From NCBI RefSeq assembly GCF_026745355.1, contig NC_079205.1, positions 60,130,593 to 60,194,592 on the forward strand: 64,000 nucleotides of DNA, read 5' to 3'. This DNA comes from Beta vulgaris subsp. vulgaris. Its lineage: Eukaryota; Streptophyta; Magnoliopsida; Caryophyllales; Amaranthaceae. Position 1 is the stretch's first letter, and every line of letters starts with the position of its first letter. Both the position numbers and the translations under genes were made by a program. The notes under the pieces are model-generated. The model had not been told where the DNA came from, made no database searches, and worked only from the letters and a program-made list of their open reading frames with translations. Positions 59,549 to 64,000 of the stretch are shown here, one piece after another.

Positions 59549-62500
59549 TCAAATTGCATCAATAGCTTTGATTCCAGCATTCTTGTCCCAGTCCTCAGGA
59601 GCAGCAACATCAGACATAACTTTCTCTTGACCCCGCCAAAGAATCTGTGACGGGTAACAGCACATCTAATAATCAACCTCTATACTTTCTATAACGATGA
59701 TACGAAAAAGACCTTGTGACTGAAGTAGCAAATAGACAAAATCATACAGCCAAGAAATTGAAAATCTTGAGTGAGGAAGAAATTTGCCTTGTCTATGACA
59801 CCAAATTCTTTGGCTGTGGTTGCATCCATATAAAATGGTCTTCTCATCACACTAGCAACAGTTTCCTCAGACTGACAACAAATGAACCAAACCAAATCAT
59901 TGAATTTATGCCTCACCAACAACTTGTGTAATTTCAGCATGGGATTCAAATGTTATACTTACATTTTCTGTGTGCTTAGACAAAAGCTTCACGAGAGTGT
60001 CCCTGTTTATAATTACCTGCAGCTTAATGAGATCAGAATTCCATAGGAGCTTCCAGGAAATGAAATTCAAGCATGTGAAAGTATCAAAAAATTTCCATGA
60101 ACTTATATTGCATCTTGAATCTACAGTCAAATACACACTGATCATTTATTATAAAATGACTAACCTATGTTAGACTTGGTCCTAATTTGCACCGTGCAAT
60201 AATCATTCTTATCTCTTGCCAAAATATAACCACTGCCACTTTTAGGATCATACAGATTATAATGTTCGCAGGACTCCAACATCACATCTAGAATAATTGA
60301 ATTTTTTTTCTTCGAAGAAGACACATATGGCCGAACTAATTGAAAACAGTTCCAGCCGTTAAACTTTGACAAATTCAATTTCAATGAGTTAACTTGGTAA
60401 ATCGCAACTATGGATGTGTAAGTAATGGAGTCTTGAAAGGCTGGGTATATTCCTCATCTTCTCTCACCCAAATCACTTTCATCTTTTTCTTTCCCATAAT
60501 CCTCCATGGTTCAGTGTCCACATATCAAGCAGGTGGCATAGTCATGATGCACGCCAGAAACAGTTCAAGACTGGATGTTCCACAGTATATTACTATTCCA
60601 ATGTTCATAATGAGAAAATCTTGTGCTCCCACAACTTAGGGTCATGTTAGGGAAATGCAATAGCAGAAGGAAACAGTTGTATTGGGATAATAAGAGCCTC
60701 ACTTTTGAAAAGATCATTTCAGGTCTAACTTTATAAGGGCACTTCTGCTTCAGAGCAAGCTACTTCCAAGATCAACAAACAAATACACCCAAGCAAAATT
60801 TTGAAGCAAATACAACATATCTAAATGTGACTGATCATGCCTAGAGCAACAATAATAACGGACTTCTGAACTTGTCTTGTTAGAAATTTCCCATGAGAAA
60901 CATAAAATGATTAATTACCTCTTTTGCACGGATTGCAACATCACTTGCTGGCATTAGTCCTGATGATGGTACACGAGGTTGTTGAATCATGGCTGAGAAA
61001 AGTTTAAGCAAATCAAGTAAGAGTCTAACAACATTCATACTAAGAAAAGTTCATAGCCAGAACAAAAAGGGCGTTAATAGAAGTCAACCTTTAGCATGCG
61101 GCATCATAAACCTCTTTCCCTTGGTTCCAGCGGAAAGAAGCAGACAAGCCTGACCTATAGCGGCCCCTACTGCAACTGTGTGTATCTACTTTTTCAATGA
61201 TGTCAAAAGAAGCAGGACCATGAGCAATAATAATCAAATTTCTGGAGGCAAATCTATGAGGTTAAAAGCTAAACAGCCAAAAAAAAAAAAACCATACATC
61301 TAGTAAATGGCTTTTCATTGGTCTTAAATGCCAGATTTTCAGCTATATCATTGGCATATCAAAATAAAAATACCATAGCTCTTTGAATGGTTTGATTTAT
61401 ATGGCTTATTACCAATAATGGATTAAATCAATCTATGCAGGTCACAATAAGTTCCCTTTGTATTGATAACAAACTTAGCAGCCATTATGCCCAATAGATG
61501 ATTATACCAAAGATCCTTTTACATAGTTAAGATTAGAATCAGATTCAAACATCCAATACAAAGCGATAATAAAACCAGCTAGTCAAACATGCCAAGTGAA
61601 ATAGCAAAAGCCATATGCTTATTGTTTCAAATTAATGAAATAATGCTAGGGACACCCGATAAAAAGGTTTCTATCGACAAAGTACTTTCTATACACTCAA
61701 GTAACTGAGTATAATAGGCTATAGATCACACTATAGTTGAGTGGCAAAAGAGTATTCAAATACGAACTTTAATAACATCAACGTAACATAAAGAAATCAT
61801 ATAAACAATTAGGTCAATGTTCTTTCTGAAAAACTAATTTATAAATATGAAATCAAAAAAATCCTCCTCCGAGTATAATATGATGTTGTGGAACACTTAT
61901 CACAGTCTTCAAGAAAAAGGGCTATTATGCAAAGAGTGATTACCTTTGGCAGGGTTTTTCAATTCCATTCAACTGCCCAGCTGACTACTTCTAAGGGTTG
62001 ATAGTTAGAGTTGGGTACAAATATTCATCGCATGGACGTAGTGATTTGATCATTTAAATCATCAATCTTCAAGGAATTTAATCCTCTGAGTATGGGTATT
62101 AAATTTTTTCAAGTGAAACGAACACTTTTGCAGAATATTTAGCATTTCACAGTTTTTTTTGCAATTAAACATTAGAATTTTTTTAAAATAGAAAGATATA
62201 ATAACCCATTCTTATAGCCTTCTTTATTCGCATATATGAGATCGGTAGTCTCTTAGCTATTCACGAGTCTAGTCTATAGAAATCATGTTCCTTTACTTGG
62301 ACGCGAAGCCTGATCTTCATGTAATATTTCTTGTCCGGAATCTTTGCAGTTAATAGATTCTAGTTCAAAATATATTAAATAGTACAGTTTTAATCTTCCT
62401 GTTTTGCCCTATTCCACTTTTTTTCCCCTTTTGCCCTTCCTCACACCACTTGGTCTACTTAGTACACCCATGTTTATAAATAAATTTCTGTCTCCTAACC

Positions 62501-63094
62501 AGTAATGACCTACTTTCCACCTATGTAGCACAGGTACTTCTTTTAGGTCACGTACTTGTACCCGTACCCGATACGATACGTATACTCTATGGGTACACAT
62601 ACTCATTCAAAATTTCAGTTTTCATTTTCCGTCCCCGTCCCCGAATCCGAACCCGTACCCGTATCTGACTCTATGCAACCGTGCTTTCCACTAACTCCCT
62701 CATTTTCCTTGGTTTTTGTTGAGTAACATGGGCGATTTTTAAGGAGTTTAGAGAGAACAATATTGTTCAGCTTTTCATCTTACTTTTATTGAATCAGAAC
62801 ATCATTGGATTTCTCTTCTTTCCATCTAGGCCTATGAATGGGAACCATCTCATAACAATCAACCCGGAACACACAACCTGGCTTAAAATAAAAACAAGGG
62901 TAACACAAACAAATAGGGGTGTGTTTTCTCCACCTCTGGAAAATAAGTTTCAGGCCTGATTAACCAATGGGGGGTGAACTTAAGGTGAATCAGGCTGAAA
63001 TGGCCCAATAAGATCTAATAAGTTTTCAGTTGAAGAGAACACACCCTTAAACTGGTGAAGCACAATCTTAGTGGGGAGGATGAATAATGGGCAA

Positions 63095-63145
<51 letters not shown>

Positions 63146-64000
63146 AATATAAACTAAAACCCTAATTTATCAGAACCCCCACTTCCAGTCAGCAACATGT
63201 ATCTGAAAATGCCAGTTATGCCACACAATACTATTATACATTTTACATCCTATACTCCAGTAGGAAAAATAAGCATATTCAGAAAGGGGAAGACGTAAAT
63301 ACTAGTATAATTACAAGAAAGGGTGCAAGTTAAAGCCATAGGTGCTTAGGAGAATTGATCAATATATAAGAAAATTGCGATGGAAATAAACCCCTCAAAC
63401 CTAAATCAAGGACGGAGCCAAAGTCCTGTCAAAGGCCCATGTCCTCTGTAACTTCTAAATTGGATTATACTTGCTTTATCATAACCCATAACCCCATCAC
63501 TAGAAGCCGCTCACCCCTCATAACTTATCTCTTCAACTTTATACTGTCTTTTCTAGGGACACAACACACCCATCAACACAACCCCCAAACCAAAAAATCT
63601 CATAAACAGTAGCCTTCTCCTCTAAGTAGACACCATAATTTCTTGTATTGCTTGAGTAAATATCACTTGGAATCCTGATATGGCTTACGCGTTAAGAAAA
63701 AACTGTAGGTTAAGTTAATGCAGGTGAATGACTAAGTGAAAGTAGTTCCCACCTGACATGAAGCTAAAACAAATTTGATTCTCAATAGCAACCCCCATCA
63801 TTTTTACATTGTGCACATTTAAGAACAAACAGAAAGCTCTCAGGATGATACTTAATTTTCCTATGAAAAAAATGACGAAGAACAGGAAACTACATTAAAA
63901 AAAAAAAACAGCAGCATATGATACACGGGAGCACAATGATGGCATCCAGCAGAAGCAAACAAATAGAAAAAGCCTACCTCATTTTTTAGTTGCATCATCG
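59549..64000 (-). CDS. CLPR3: ClpR3-like non-proteolytic plastid Clp core subunit (5' part beyond window)
   Basis: Visible coding exons: 64000-63978 (continues beyond the window), 61185-61089, 60992-60919, 60016-59963, 59871-59788, 59644-59549 (TGA). They read MMQLKNE, then IHTVAVGAAIGQACLLLSAG and TKGKRFMMPHAK, AMIQQPRVPSSGLMPASDVA, VIINRDTLVKLLSKHTEN, EETVASVMRRPFYMDATT, KEFGVIDK, and LWRGQEKVMSDVAAPEDWDK. This is the C-terminal half of a ClpP-fold protein. Where ClpP has catalytic Ser (GQAASMG) and His (MIHQP), this protein has Gly (GAAIGQA) and Gln (MIQQP), so it is a ClpR type, part of the stromal ClpP/R core but not a protease itself. The sequence fits ClpR3 best. All introns are GT-AG except that after exon 59871-59788, which starts with GC. 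Confidence 0.9.
62917..63046. mobile_element. Small hAT-like MITE in the large ClpR3 intron
   Basis: Inverted ends GGGTGTGTTTTCTCCACCTC and reversed GGGTGTGTTCTCTTCAACTG with a 130-bp total size. G-rich ends of this kind are typical of hAT-type MITEs. No clean 8-bp duplication is seen. Confidence 0.55.
63095..63142. repeat. (GT)n(GA)n microsatellite
   Basis: A GT-rich run changing into about 15 GA units. Lies in the large ClpR3 intron (63977-61186), which otherwise holds no recognised feature apart from the MITE at 62917-63046 and C-rich CCCGTACCCG-type repeats near 62560-62660. Confidence 0.92.

Noticed and set aside
60160..60384. Open frame of 74 codons in a ClpR3 intron
   Set aside because: No recognisable domain, no splice support, and it lies between two exons joined in phase without it.
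1..64000. CRISPR array, bacterial operon or phage-like system
   Set aside because: No regular spacer arrays; intron-rich plant genes and plant transposons account for the coding content.

Overview
This window is nuclear DNA from a dicotyledonous plant. The genes have many short exons with GT-AG introns, the intergenic DNA is AT-rich, and there are LTR, hAT, Mutator, Stowaway and Helitron-type elements. The proteins look most like those of core eudicots. I cannot fix the species; Caryophyllales is only a guess.

Six genes can be built by joining exons by eye, and all lie on the minus strand. From left to right they are: (1) a heparan-alpha-glucosaminide N-acetyltransferase-like membrane protein (4109 to window edge, C-terminus missing); (2) an intronless P-class PPR protein (11457-9721); (3) the alpha subunit of F-actin capping protein (20656-12990, ten exons, complete, 309 aa); (4) a tafazzin-like phospholipid acyltransferase (27754-23525, seven exons, one damaged); (5) a conserved plant protein of unknown function (46279-41828, seven exons, 348 aa); (6) the non-proteolytic plastid Clp subunit ClpR3 (window edge to 59549, N-terminus missing). 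Genes 3 and 4 are adjacent in the same order and orientation that I recall for Arabidopsis At3g05520/At3g05510. There are also an RNase H-like retroelement fragment (about 46937-47400) and a C2-domain fragment (about 56512-56213).

The space between the genes is mostly mobile DNA. Upstream of gene 1, a 1.3-kb Mutator-like element has inserted into the end of a small hAT-like element, and both target duplications are intact. Between genes 4 and 5 lies a 10.7-kb decayed Athila-type LTR retrotransposon (28078-38781) inserted in a tRNA-like SINE remnant. Its 5' LTR is cut short and joined to an inverted copy of the LTR end, and it carries GC-rich hairpin repeats. Between genes 5 and 6 are two GATCA-rich MITEs, a short tandem-repeat unit ending in poly(A), and a non-autonomous Helitron (51969-55208).

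The observations most worth checking are a 358-bp almost perfect palindrome inside an intron of gene 5, the rearranged retrotransposon with its hairpin array, the nested hAT/Mutator insertion at a promoter, one internal core shared by MITEs with different ends, and clusters of short deletions suggesting uncorrected sequence in places. The genes look like ordinary housekeeping and organelle functions. I see no operon-like or defence-type system.
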